64,000 bases of DNA from Francisella sp. LA112445 (GTDB lineage Bacteria > Pseudomonadota > Gammaproteobacteria > Francisellales > Francisellaceae), in NCBI RefSeq assembly GCF_012224145.1, contig NZ_CP041030.1, forward strand, positions 1,860,001 to 1,924,000, given 5' to 3'. Below are positions 49,366 through 57,516 of the stretch, in pieces. Within the stretch, counting starts at the first letter, position 1. Every line of letters starts with the position of its first letter. The position numbers and the translations under genes are program-made. The notes beneath the pieces are model-generated. The model was not told the DNA's origin. It ran no database searches and saw only the letters and a program-made list of their open reading frames with translations.

Positions 49366-50304
49366 TCAAATAAGCTCTTCAGGATATGGGTTTAGATAGC
49401 TTTGTTTAGCTAAGTAAGGTAACTCAAGCTCTAAAAGATACATCTTTATAATACTTACTGGTACATCCCATGAGATCTTGCAATCTTTATATTTATTTAA
49501 TATCTCTTGAAGATACTGGCGTTGAGATTTAGAGATTTTCTTATTTATCTCACGTAAAACATTTTGTAAGGCCATATAGTGAGCCCCTCTTTTTGCTGGA
49601 GATGCTATTGCCTGCATAAATAACTCTACATATTTTTGTTTAATCTCATCAAGGTCTGCCTTACCGCCAGCCTCAGAGAGCATATTACCTAAAACTTTCT
49701 TGATCTTATTATTATGCATTCTCAGTAGTATTTTATGTCTTGAATGATACTCCATCATCTCAGTAATACTAGAGCAATTCATGAAAACACTTTTCAAATC
49801 ATAATAACAAAAGACTTTACGCAAAAAATGATCCTTTAAAGTTTTATCTGTAAGCTTTCCATCATCTTCTATTGGTAATAATGGATCATACTCCCTAAGA
49901 GCTCTAACAAATAATCCGTCAGCCTTAATACCTGTATAACCATGATTTTCATCAAACACTCTAGCTGTTGCAACTCCACAACTAGGAGATTTAGCTTTTA
50001 AAATAAATCCATAAACAGTACCTAAATTTGCTACTAACTTATCAACAGCTTGCTTAAGCTTATCTGTAACATCAACATGAGTTTTATTTGTTTTAACTGC
50101 CAATAAATTCTTTTGAATATCTTCTACTAAAAATAGTGTTGGTCTTGGTACTCCTAAACCTGCAGCAACTTCAGGACACACCACTTTATAGTCAAAATAA
50201 TCTGCATAGACTCCAGTTATATATGACTTATGGCAATTACCTCCATTGTAGCGAACATTATTTCCAACTAAGCAACTACTCACACCTATAGATATTTTAC
50301 TCAT
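49366..50304 (-). CDS. DUF523 (TudS-like) and DUF1722 (YbgA-like) fusion protein
   Basis: The N-terminal half (about 1-155) is DUF523, a family that includes the thiouracil desulfurase TudS. Its three cluster cysteines correspond to C11 (GVSSC), C43 (VVCPE) and C109 (SPSCG), so a [4Fe-4S] cluster is plausible. The C-terminal half (about 160-305) is DUF1722/YbgA, recognisable by MMEYHSRHKILLRMH and SPAKRGAHYMALQNVL. The 312-residue fusion is common in proteobacteria, often near photolyase genes, which are not seen here. The cellular substrate is unknown; a role in thiolated base or tRNA metabolism is inference. Confidence 0.85.
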   Translation of the reverse strand: MSKISIGVSSCLVGNNVRYNGGNCHKSYITGVYADYFDYKVVCPEVAAGLGVPRPTLFLVEDIQKNLLAVKTNKTHVDVTDKLKQAVDKLVANLGTVYGFILKAKSPSCGVATARVFDENHGYTGIKADGLFVRALREYDPLLPIEDDGKLTDKTLKDHFLRKVFCYYDLKSVFMNCSSITEMMEYHSRHKILLRMHNNKIKKVLGNMLSEAGGKADLDEIKQKYVELFMQAIASPAKRGAHYMALQNVLREINKKISKSQRQYLQEILNKYKDCKISWDVPVSIIKMYLLELELPYLAKQSYLNPYPEELI

Positions 50305-50635
50305 CTGCTACCAAATAATAGTTATACTAATGTTTTTAATTTTGACACTGTCCTCAAACTAAAGCAAGACGATTCATTTACATACGTTATATATAAATCT
50401 AAGAAAAAAGTTAAATTAACCCTTTTTAGACAAAATTAATAATATGTGCTGAAGAAAGTTGGCATCAATCCGTATGGTATGATAGATTACACACATTCAA
50501 ATTAGGCAGTGACATTCTTCACCTAGATATGGAAGAAAAACTGTACCTTTAAACACCCAAGCTTGAATAGATTTTAAATAAACCATATGAGTTTAGCCTT
50601 ACACGCAAACTCTTTTAATTCGTTGAGAATAGACT
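50305..50635. other. 331-nt region with an unexplained open stretch
   Basis: No gene with a start is evident. On the plus strand, 50430-50552 is an uninterrupted 40-codon frame of non-random composition (SWHQSVWYDRLHTFKLG...DMEEKLYL) that ends in TAA but has no ATG, GTG or TTG near its 5' end. An extended -10 (TGGTATGAT, 50475-50483) lies inside it. A hairpin with GAGTTT and AAACTC arms followed by TTTT sits just before the MarC-like gene. Confidence 0.5.
50430..50552 (+). pseudogene. Possible remnant of a protein-coding gene
   Basis: The 40-codon frame contains three Trp/Tyr aromatic codons, a His pair and a mixed hydrophobic/charged tail, unlike the low-complexity Lys/Asn/Ile products typical of noncoding AT-rich DNA here. 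A TAG precedes it and only one internal ATG (six codons from the end) is available. I do not recognise the protein. It may be the degraded 3' end of a lost gene or simply chance. Confidence 0.3.
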
Positions 50636-51223
50636 ATGAACTTTTATACAATTTTTGTGACGATATTTCTACTAATGGATGGTATCGGTAATATCCCAAT
50701 TTTCTTAAGTATTCTTAGAAAATATAACCCTAGTGATCAAAGAAGAATAATAATAAGAGAGATGATCATAGCCTTTTTGATACTTAGCCTATTTTTCTTT
50801 TGTGGTAAGGCAATCTTAGGATTAATGAACATCTCTGTTGCCGCAGTACAAGTATCTGGAGGTGTAATTTTATTCGTTATGGCACTAAAAATGATATACC
50901 CTAGCAATGAAAATATGAGACCAGAGGATGATACTGATCCTTTTATTGTTCCTCTCGCAATTCCCTTAATGGCTGGCCCATCAAGTATTGCTATGGTTAT
51001 GATTATCGCTCAGCATAATAGTATAGGCATGTGGCTTAGCTGGCTATCGATAATCTTAGCTTGCCTTGCTACTTTATTAATTCTTCTAATCGCACCATTT
51101 CTAAAGCGTATATTAGGAAGAAGAGGTATGCGAGCAATTGAGAGACTTATGGGGATGATACTAACGATTATCAGTACACAAATGATAATAACGGGAGTTC
51201 TTCAAGCAATAAAATATCATTAA
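50636..51223 (+). CDS. MarC/YhgN-family membrane protein (UPF0056)
   Basis: This 195-residue inner-membrane protein has six hydrophobic segments. The family pattern is clear: FLLMDGIGNIPIFLSILRK, VSGGVILFVMALKMIYP, PFIVPLAIPLMAGPSSIAMV and a C-terminal GMRAIERLMGMIL. MarC relatives were once linked to multiple antibiotic resistance, but that link was not upheld and their function is unknown. It stands alone on the plus strand, convergent with the ATP-grasp gene six nt away. Confidence 0.88.
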   Translation: MNFYTIFVTIFLLMDGIGNIPIFLSILRKYNPSDQRRIIIREMIIAFLILSLFFFCGKAILGLMNISVAAVQVSGGVILFVMALKMIYPSNENMRPEDDTDPFIVPLAIPLMAGPSSIAMVMIIAQHNSIGMWLSWLSIILACLATLLILLIAPFLKRILGRRGMRAIERLMGMILTIISTQMIITGVLQAIKYH

Positions 51224-51229
51224 ATTTAT

Positions 51230-52504
51230 CTATTCAAATGATGTCGCTATATCTAGAATCTCATTTAGTCGCTTATCAGTATCAGCAATAACTAAAATCA
51301 TAACTTTATGATTAAGCTCAAGATTTCCTATACATGTAATAATAACCCCTTCACTATCGCCATATTTATAATCAACACCTTTAGATTTCAAATATCTATG
51401 ATAATCATCTATTGTTGAATCTTTCGGTACAATTACATTGTTATGCCCAACCCAAGGTTTATCTTGACCATTACGCAACTCATAAGCCAAAAATCCTGCG
51501 TATATTGCACCAGTCTGTCTTGCATTAACCTCTAAGACATATGGAACTATTTTACCATCTATCTTACGTATCAAAAGATCAACCCCAACAATCCCACGAA
51601 CTCCCATATCACGTAGAATCTCTGTTACTTCATCACACATTTCAATAACAGCAGGTTCATCACTAAATTCTGATTTATACTTGTTTCCTAAATGAGTTTG
51701 ACCATCTAACATCTGATCACTAAGTCCTAAACAAATATCGTCCTCTTTCTTATCTCCAATACTTACTTGAAACGCAGGTGATCCAAGATTATCCAGCCAA
51801 GGATCAATCATAAATATTTCCACTCTTCGCATAAGTTTTAAAATCTCTCTTAACTCTTTTTCACTTTGGAATCTATGAATACCATAACCTGAACATGCTC
51901 TAGGCATAATTACAGCACACTCATATATACCTTTGTTTTCATATTTACGATATATTTTTAGGGCTTTTTTAACATAGTCATCATCAGAAACTGTTGAGAT
52001 TATATTTACACTAGGAACAAGTATTCCTTTATCATGTAACATCTGTCTTAAGAAAGATTTATCATTTAAAAACTGCGATAACGCCTCTGATAGGCCATAG
52101 TTTTTCTTATATTTAATGCCAAGCAACTCAACTGCGGTAGCTGAAGTAAAAGGTACAAGACTAGTATACTCAGGATTACTAAATTCTGAAATCTGATCTG
52201 CATAATTCATAACAATTGTTGAAAACCTATAATGCTCATTATGCAAAAAGATAAAGTTGTCCATACTTATATACTCAAAGCCAATCTTATTAAAATAAGC
52301 AACAATCTTTTCAACTTCATCTTGGCTTTTCTTAGGCAAGATTATCTTATGATCTTTAGCAAGTAAGCACAGTGTACGCGTAACATATTTATCTACAAAA
52401 GAGCTAACTAAGTCTGCCCCATATATATCTGTAGTATTTGGTATATGAATAGCTTTTTTGCCCCAAATTTTCTCAGAAATAGAGTTTGTTGTTTTTACTG
52501 CCAT
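51230..52504 (-). CDS. ATP-grasp ligase, PGM1/pre-ATP-grasp type
   Basis: This is probably a carboxylate-amine ligase forming an amide or peptide bond with ATP. The 424 residues start with a pre-ATP-grasp region (about 1-125). The ATP-grasp fold follows: IMPRACSGYGIHRFQSEKEL (nucleotide-binding strand and glycine-rich turn), GIVGVDLLIRK, and PYVLEVNARQTGAIYAGF with the metal-binding Glu and Asn. The overall plan resembles peptide ligases related to Streptomyces PGM1. It lies three nt after an N-formylglutamate-amidohydrolase-like gene, so the two products should act together. Substrate and product are unknown. Confidence 0.72.
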   Translation of the reverse strand: MAVKTTNSISEKIWGKKAIHIPNTTDIYGADLVSSFVDKYVTRTLCLLAKDHKIILPKKSQDEVEKIVAYFNKIGFEYISMDNFIFLHNEHYRFSTIVMNYADQISEFSNPEYTSLVPFTSATAVELLGIKYKKNYGLSEALSQFLNDKSFLRQMLHDKGILVPSVNIISTVSDDDYVKKALKIYRKYENKGIYECAVIMPRACSGYGIHRFQSEKELREILKLMRRVEIFMIDPWLDNLGSPAFQVSIGDKKEDDICLGLSDQMLDGQTHLGNKYKSEFSDEPAVIEMCDEVTEILRDMGVRGIVGVDLLIRKIDGKIVPYVLEVNARQTGAIYAGFLAYELRNGQDKPWVGHNNVIVPKDSTIDDYHRYLKSKGVDYKYGDSEGVIITCIGNLELNHKVMILVIADTDKRLNEILDIATSFE

Positions 52505-52507
52505 AAA

Positions 52508-53452
52508 TTATGCACCTTTTAATTGTTGTTGTTTACGCGTATCAGCAACAGCTTTAGCAAAAGCTTCAGCCATTGTTAGTAATTTATTTTTATCAACTTC
52601 TAAATTAGCTATATCATACTCTTCATCATCTGTTGTTACTTTAGATATAAGATCTTTAGGTATATCAATACAAACCGTCTCTAATTCACAAACAAGATAA
52701 TGTGCTACTAAATGCTCAGCTAAAATATATGGTTTATCATATTGTATATCTATGCCTATAGCTTCTAGCTCTCGTGATAATGACTCTAGCAACATTTTAG
52801 AAGCAAAAATTCCATTACGAGCATCTCCCGTAAAAAGCTCTGTTATTCTCTTTTCACCTTCTATATGTGCTTTTTTATATAAATCAATATATTGCTCTAA
52901 TGTATCTGGGGTTTCTATTATTGCCTCAGAGTATCTTTCTTGGATAACATTTGGCGAATAGCTAGACATTGTATGTAAGTCTATAGATACTGCATTATAA
53001 CTTTTAGCAACAGCTACGACATGACAAAGTTTCTCCATGTATTCATCATAAAGTTTAATTAATGAATCTTTTAGTTCAAGGTGCTGATCATAGTCGATAA
53101 TATTTCTTATGCAGTTTGGATATAATCTGCCTGCATCTAATACTGAACGTGGAAACGTTGGTTCCATGATCAAAGTATACAGACCATATTCACAGTATAA
53201 CTTCTGAGCAATAGCATGGCTAAGAGAATATGTACCAAAATCATATTCAATTGCTAGAAAATCATCAAAAGCTTGTTTTTCTAATTTTATTAACTGTTTT
53301 ATAGCAGGATAATCAAACTCAATGAAGTTACTCCCAATCTCTGCATGAGGACAAGTTAAAACAAGATCAAAACGAAGATCTTCATCTGTATAGAAGTATA
53401 AAGTCGCCGACTCATAATACTTTGTGTAGAAAGGCTTAGCTATTTTGCTCAT
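52508..53452 (-). CDS. N-formylglutamate amidohydrolase-like zinc hydrolase
   Basis: The 314-residue protein resembles the HutG/N-formylglutamate amidohydrolase family, relatives of zinc carboxypeptidases. Seen are LVLTCPHAEIGSNF with a His and Glu suited to bind zinc (about 33-46) and PTFPRSVLDAGRLYPN with the Arg-Asp pair. AVSIDLHTMSSYSP supplies the second His. Similarity is confined to these motifs, so substrate specificity may differ; there is no histidine-utilisation gene nearby. It is paired with the ATP-grasp gene, which suggests making and trimming of an amide-linked small molecule. It is divergent from the kinase gene. Confidence 0.62.
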   Translation of the reverse strand: MSKIAKPFYTKYYESATLYFYTDEDLRFDLVLTCPHAEIGSNFIEFDYPAIKQLIKLEKQAFDDFLAIEYDFGTYSLSHAIAQKLYCEYGLYTLIMEPTFPRSVLDAGRLYPNCIRNIIDYDQHLELKDSLIKLYDEYMEKLCHVVAVAKSYNAVSIDLHTMSSYSPNVIQERYSEAIIETPDTLEQYIDLYKKAHIEGEKRITELFTGDARNGIFASKMLLESLSRELEAIGIDIQYDKPYILAEHLVAHYLVCELETVCIDIPKDLISKVTTDDEEYDIANLEVDKNKLLTMAEAFAKAVADTRKQQQLKGA

Positions 53453-53547
53453 ATAAATTTAGTAAAACTATACACTCTTATGTAATTCTTTAAATATTAT
53501 AAATCATTATAACAACTATAAAACTAATAATAAATTTCAAAATTCTT

Positions 53548-53553
53548 TATAAT
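53548..53553 (+). promoter_or_regulatory. -10 element candidate for the QseC-like kinase
   Basis: A perfect TATAAT lies 12 bases before the first possible ATG (53566) and 42 before the second (53596). If used, the first start would be almost leaderless, which favours the second. The -35 is not clear. Confidence 0.35.
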
Positions 53554-53565
53554 GTAAGCAATAAG

Positions 53566-55014
53566 ATGAATAAACATTCAAGTTGTATATTTTTTATGAG
53601 AGATAAAAAAGAAGGTTCAATACTAAGTTTCTTAGTCGTTTCTTTTGCCAGTTTTTTTGCGGTATTTATGCTTGTCATATCCATATTTAGTTTTTACCAA
53701 GTCAAGCATCAAAATGATGCTCTTTTTGATTATCAGCTAAAATCTGCCGCTCAGGTTATTGAAACTGTGCTAAAAATATATCCTCTAGAGCGAGATAAAA
53801 ATGCTACAAATATGATAGTAAATAAAATATCCTCATCTTTTTTAGATATTAAAAATCATAATGAAAGTGTTGGATTTATTGTTTATGATCTTAAACATAA
53901 AAAATTATTCCTAAAAACATCAAACCTACCCATTTTTAACAAAGATTATCAAAAGCTTATTTCTAGAACAGGGTTTGATTGGTTTTATAGCTATGCTTCA
54001 GGTAAACAAAGACACTGGTATACCTACACATTAAAAACAGACAACGACAAGGTTATTACAATATTTGCCAACAATGATGTAAAGGATAAAGTTTCTCGAC
54101 AAATAATATTTAAGTTTGCAATACTGTTAGCCTCAACATACATAATTCTTATTGCATTTATATACTACATCCTAAAAACAGCTCTTCACCCACTTGAACG
54201 CATAAATAGACGTGTTGCAAAGATCAATCCACGCAAAAATGAGAAGCTAGATGAAGATATTATCCCTTATGAGATTAAATCATTAGTTGAGCAAATAAAC
54301 TCTTTAATAGAAAAGTTCCATGAGACATTAGAAAGAGAAAAACGCTTCTCTGGTGATGCTGCACATGAGTTAAAAACACCGATAGCAGGAGTTAAAACAT
54401 TAGTTCAAATAGCTCTTGCGTCTGATGACATCGAAGAAATCAAGCAAAAGCTGGAGAAAATTGAAAACTCAACTAATAGGTATTCACATATTATTGATCA
54501 ATTATTAACACTAAGTAGAATCCAACCAAATGAGCAAATTACGTTTGGTAAAAAACTCATGATTAATAAAACTCTTGAAACCCTTATCGCTGAAAATGCC
54601 ATAAAAGCTATCGAGAAAAATATAGAGGTTTCATTTTTCCCTTGTGAAAAACAAATCTATTGTTATAGTAATGATTATTTACTTGGGATAATGTTTAAAA
54701 ATCTAATTTCTAATGCGATCAAATACACCCCTAATGGTGGAAGTATTGAAATACACTCCTATAAAGAAAATAGTAATATTATCGTTGAAATAAAAGATAA
54801 TGGTATTGGTGTTCCACCTGAAAATATCGATAGAATTTTTGATAGATTTTATCGTGAAACAGGAACTGGTGAAGAAGGTAGTGGATTAGGTTTAGCAATT
54901 GTTACAGAAATTGTAAGACTACATCATGGTCAAATTTATGCCCAAAATAATACTGATCAAACAGGGCTTACTGTAACTGTTAAAATACCAACGAATTATC
55001 ATTCCGAAGCTTAA
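53566..55014 (+). CDS. qseC: Sensor histidine kinase, QseC-like (orphan)
   Basis: This inner-membrane sensor kinase is transcribed with no response regulator beside it. The 482 residues contain TM1 (about 19-43), a periplasmic sensor (about 44-180), TM2 (about 186-208) and a HAMP segment. The dimerisation domain has the phospho-acceptor H267 (GDAAHELKTPI). ATPase boxes are NLISNAIKYTPNGG, DNGIGVPPENIDRIFDRFYR and GSGLGLAIVTEIV. Order and length agree with Francisella QseC, an orphan kinase that acts with the distant regulator PmrA. The ATG at 53596 is an alternative start and would remove ten residues. Confidence 0.82.
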   Translation: MNKHSSCIFFMRDKKEGSILSFLVVSFASFFAVFMLVISIFSFYQVKHQNDALFDYQLKSAAQVIETVLKIYPLERDKNATNMIVNKISSSFLDIKNHNESVGFIVYDLKHKKLFLKTSNLPIFNKDYQKLISRTGFDWFYSYASGKQRHWYTYTLKTDNDKVITIFANNDVKDKVSRQIIFKFAILLASTYIILIAFIYYILKTALHPLERINRRVAKINPRKNEKLDEDIIPYEIKSLVEQINSLIEKFHETLEREKRFSGDAAHELKTPIAGVKTLVQIALASDDIEEIKQKLEKIENSTNRYSHIIDQLLTLSRIQPNEQITFGKKLMINKTLETLIAENAIKAIEKNIEVSFFPCEKQIYCYSNDYLLGIMFKNLISNAIKYTPNGGSIEIHSYKENSNIIVEIKDNGIGVPPENIDRIFDRFYRETGTGEEGSGLGLAIVTEIVRLHHGQIYAQNNTDQTGLTVTVKIPTNYHSEA

Positions 55015-55045
55015 TAGGAGTTTATTAAAAAAGAGTTTTATATAT

Positions 55046-55927
55046 TTAAAAATATCTCTCTAAGGCTTTTTGCATCTTGAGATCTTCAAAGACAAATCCT
55101 TTTGACATTAATCTTGTAGGTCTAATATTTTGACTTGAAAGCAACAACTCTTCCCCCATCTGACCAAATAATAATTTAACCATAAAAGTAGGCATCTTTA
55201 ATATGTGCTTTTTGACTAAATATTTCCTTAATAGTTTTACTAGTACTTGATGCTGACAGACATTTGGTGATGTAAGATTAAATATCTCTTTATTATCAAG
55301 TTTATTATCTATCACAAACTCAAAGGCTCTGCACAAATCATGTATACTGACCCAGCTCATATAGTTATGTCCATCACCAAGCATCGTAACGAAACCAAAC
55401 TTAGCTGACATAGACATCTTTTCCAAAGCTCCTCCATTGCCGATAACCACACCAAAACGAAAAATCGTATATCTTTGAAGTTTAGAGGCAACCAAACATT
55501 TCTCCCACTTATCAACAACCTCTTGACCAAAAGTTAGCTTATCATAGTCTCTATTATGGTTATCTTCGTCTTGGATTAGTTTAGAAAAATTGTAGTATCC
55601 AATCGCACTAGCATTCATTAGCCAAATATCTTTATCTCCAATAAGTTCAACTAGTTTATTTGTAGGCTCTATACGACTTGATAATATTTTCTTTTTGACA
55701 CTCTTACTCCAACGTTTCTCTCCAATATTGTAACCACATAAATTTATTACAATATCATAGTTAGCAATATTGTCTTGTGTTAGATTAGCCCATGTAATTA
55801 AATCATTATAGTTACCTAAATCTTTCTTCTCTGATCTAGTCAGCAAAGTTAGTTTATACTTTTGACCTAGATATTTAGATAGCTCTCTACCAACAAACCC
55901 TGAGCCTCCTGCTATTAGTATCTTCAT
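55046..55927 (-). CDS. NAD(P)-dependent epimerase, YfcH/TIGR01777 family
   Basis: This is a short-chain dehydrogenase-type protein with the Rossmann GGSGFVGRELSKYL at the N-terminus. It also has NLCGYNIGEKRWSKSVKKKI and LMNASAIGYYN, characteristic of the YfcH family, and the C-terminal DUF1731 tail. I take the ATG at 55927 (MKILIAGG, 293 aa), which has GGAG five bases upstream. An upstream in-frame start adds ten residues that do not belong to the fold. The substrate is unknown; homologues have been linked to cell division (SulA-like naming) without proof. Confidence 0.85.
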   Translation of the reverse strand: MKILIAGGSGFVGRELSKYLGQKYKLTLLTRSEKKDLGNYNDLITWANLTQDNIANYDIVINLCGYNIGEKRWSKSVKKKILSSRIEPTNKLVELIGDKDIWLMNASAIGYYNFSKLIQDEDNHNRDYDKLTFGQEVVDKWEKCLVASKLQRYTIFRFGVVIGNGGALEKMSMSAKFGFVTMLGDGHNYMSWVSIHDLCRAFEFVIDNKLDNKEIFNLTSPNVCQHQVLVKLLRKYLVKKHILKMPTFMVKLLFGQMGEELLLSSQNIRPTRLMSKGFVFEDLKMQKALERYF

Positions 55928-56062
55928 ACATACTCCATAATATTTTCTTAGCCTCACTTACAATTATATTGATAAAATCATACTAATGAACATTACAATT
56001 TATTAATCTTATAGAAATCAACTTGAGAATATAGTTTTGATATGAGAATCTATAGGTAGAAA

Positions 56063-56109
56063 TTTAGCCCTCCCAGCTGAAAACCACTAGCCCATGAGGC
56101 TAGATTTTA
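56063..56109 (+). promoter_or_regulatory. Possible attenuator in the cydA leader
   Basis: CTAGCC (56087-56092) and GGCTAG (56098-56103) form a perfect hairpin around CATGA, followed by ATTTTAAT, which resembles a weak intrinsic terminator. An upstream segment TTTAGCCCTC (56063-56072) can pair with the same GAGGCTAGA instead, with one bulge. The two folds exclude each other. This is the design of an attenuator, but no leader peptide or ligand is evident. Confidence 0.45.
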
Positions 56110-56136
56110 ATAACTAAACAAACAAGAGGTTTTCCT

Positions 56137-57513
56137 ATGTACTGGGTCGAGATTCTTTCAAGAATACAATTTGCTTTCACAGTAAGTTTCCATATACTTT
56201 TCCCCGCCTTTAGTATTGGATTATCAACATTTTTGATGATCTTTGAGGCTCTATGGTTAATAACAAAAAATGACAAATACTTATCTATAGTCAAATTTTG
56301 GACAAAAATATTTGCTCTGACATTTGGTATGGGTGTCGTTTCAGGTATCGTTATGGAGTTTCAATTTGGTGCTAACTGGGCAGGCTTTGCAGAGAAAGTA
56401 GGCCCTGTACTTGGTTCTTTATTTACCTATGAAGTTCTAACAGCATTCTTTATTGAAGCTGGTGCTCTTGGAATAATGATATTTGGTTGGGGAAGAATTA
56501 ATAAATATGTCCATTTCTTAGCAAATTTCACTATCTTTGTTGGTGTTACATTATCAGCTTTTTGGATATTATCAGCAAACTCTTGGATGCAAACTCCAGA
56601 TGGAGTTCACTATATAAACGGTAGGTTTGAAGTTTATAGCTGGTATCACGTGATATTTAACCCATCTGTAATACCTAGATACATACATATGCTTTTAGCA
56701 GCTTATCTAAGTACTTTAATGGTTATTTTAGGTGTCAGTGCATATTACATGTTAAAAGACAAGCACCACTCATTTGCCAAAACTTGTATTAAGTTTTCAG
56801 TCATATCTATATTGGTACTAAGCTTGACTCAACTTATGGTTGGCGATGATGTTGGTAGAGAGGTTCATGAGAATCAACCACTAAAAACTGCTGCTATAGA
56901 AGGAGTCTGGAACACTCAAAAAGGAGCTCCTTTTGTAGTTTTTGCATACCCAAGTGAGTCTCAAGAGAAGAATCTATTCGCTATAGAAATCCCTAAACTT
57001 GCATCTTTAATAAATACCCATGAGCTTGATGGTGAGTTAATTGGTCTAAAATCAGTTCCTGAAAAAGACAGACCTGTTGTTGCTGTAGTATTTTATAGCT
57101 TTAGAATAATGGTTGGTATCGGAACTCTGATGATTTTAATTGGCCTTATTGGTACAACTCTACTAGCAAGGAAAAAAGTACATTCTGCAAAATGGTTCCT
57201 TAGAATTTGTACACTAACAACTCCTCTAGGCTTTGTTGCTATTATTACAGGATGGTTTACCGCAGAGTTTGGTAGACAGCCATGGGTTGTTTATAACATT
57301 CTTAGAACACAATACTCTGTGAGTGATATTAGCTTTTGGCAAGTTTTTGCATCACTAGCTTCGATAATCATCGTTTACTTTATCATATTTGGTTACTTTT
57401 ACTTCAAGTATCTAATAAGGATTATAAAGGGTGGACCAAATGCTCCAGGAGAAGAAAGAATGCCTTACTCATATTTTCAATCTGTTGAAAAAAATGTAAG
57501 CGAGGAGGAATAA
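56137..57513 (+). CDS. cydA: Cytochrome bd quinol oxidase subunit I, short Q-loop
   Basis: CydA binds the three hemes and oxidises quinol in the inner membrane. The 458 residues have H19 in QFAFTVSFHILFPAF. The heme b558 His lies in YIHMLLAAYLSTLM, and GRQPWVVYNILRTQ is conserved. The Q-loop keeps the conserved Lys and Glu (LKTAAIEGVW) but is about 60 residues shorter than in E. coli CydA (522 aa). This makes it like the cyanide-insensitive CioA type. It starts the plus-strand cydA-cydB-DUF3429-flavoprotein run. Ribosome site AAGAGG precedes the ATG. Confidence 0.95.
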   Translation: MYWVEILSRIQFAFTVSFHILFPAFSIGLSTFLMIFEALWLITKNDKYLSIVKFWTKIFALTFGMGVVSGIVMEFQFGANWAGFAEKVGPVLGSLFTYEVLTAFFIEAGALGIMIFGWGRINKYVHFLANFTIFVGVTLSAFWILSANSWMQTPDGVHYINGRFEVYSWYHVIFNPSVIPRYIHMLLAAYLSTLMVILGVSAYYMLKDKHHSFAKTCIKFSVISILVLSLTQLMVGDDVGREVHENQPLKTAAIEGVWNTQKGAPFVVFAYPSESQEKNLFAIEIPKLASLINTHELDGELIGLKSVPEKDRPVVAVVFYSFRIMVGIGTLMILIGLIGTTLLARKKVHSAKWFLRICTLTTPLGFVAIITGWFTAEFGRQPWVVYNILRTQYSVSDISFWQVFASLASIIIVYFIIFGYFYFKYLIRIIKGGPNAPGEERMPYSYFQSVEKNVSEEE

Positions 57514-57516
57514 GAT

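Noticed and set aside
55970-55985. FNR-like site upstream of cydA
   Set aside because: TTGAT is followed by ATCAT at the wrong spacing; the match is too poor to claim.
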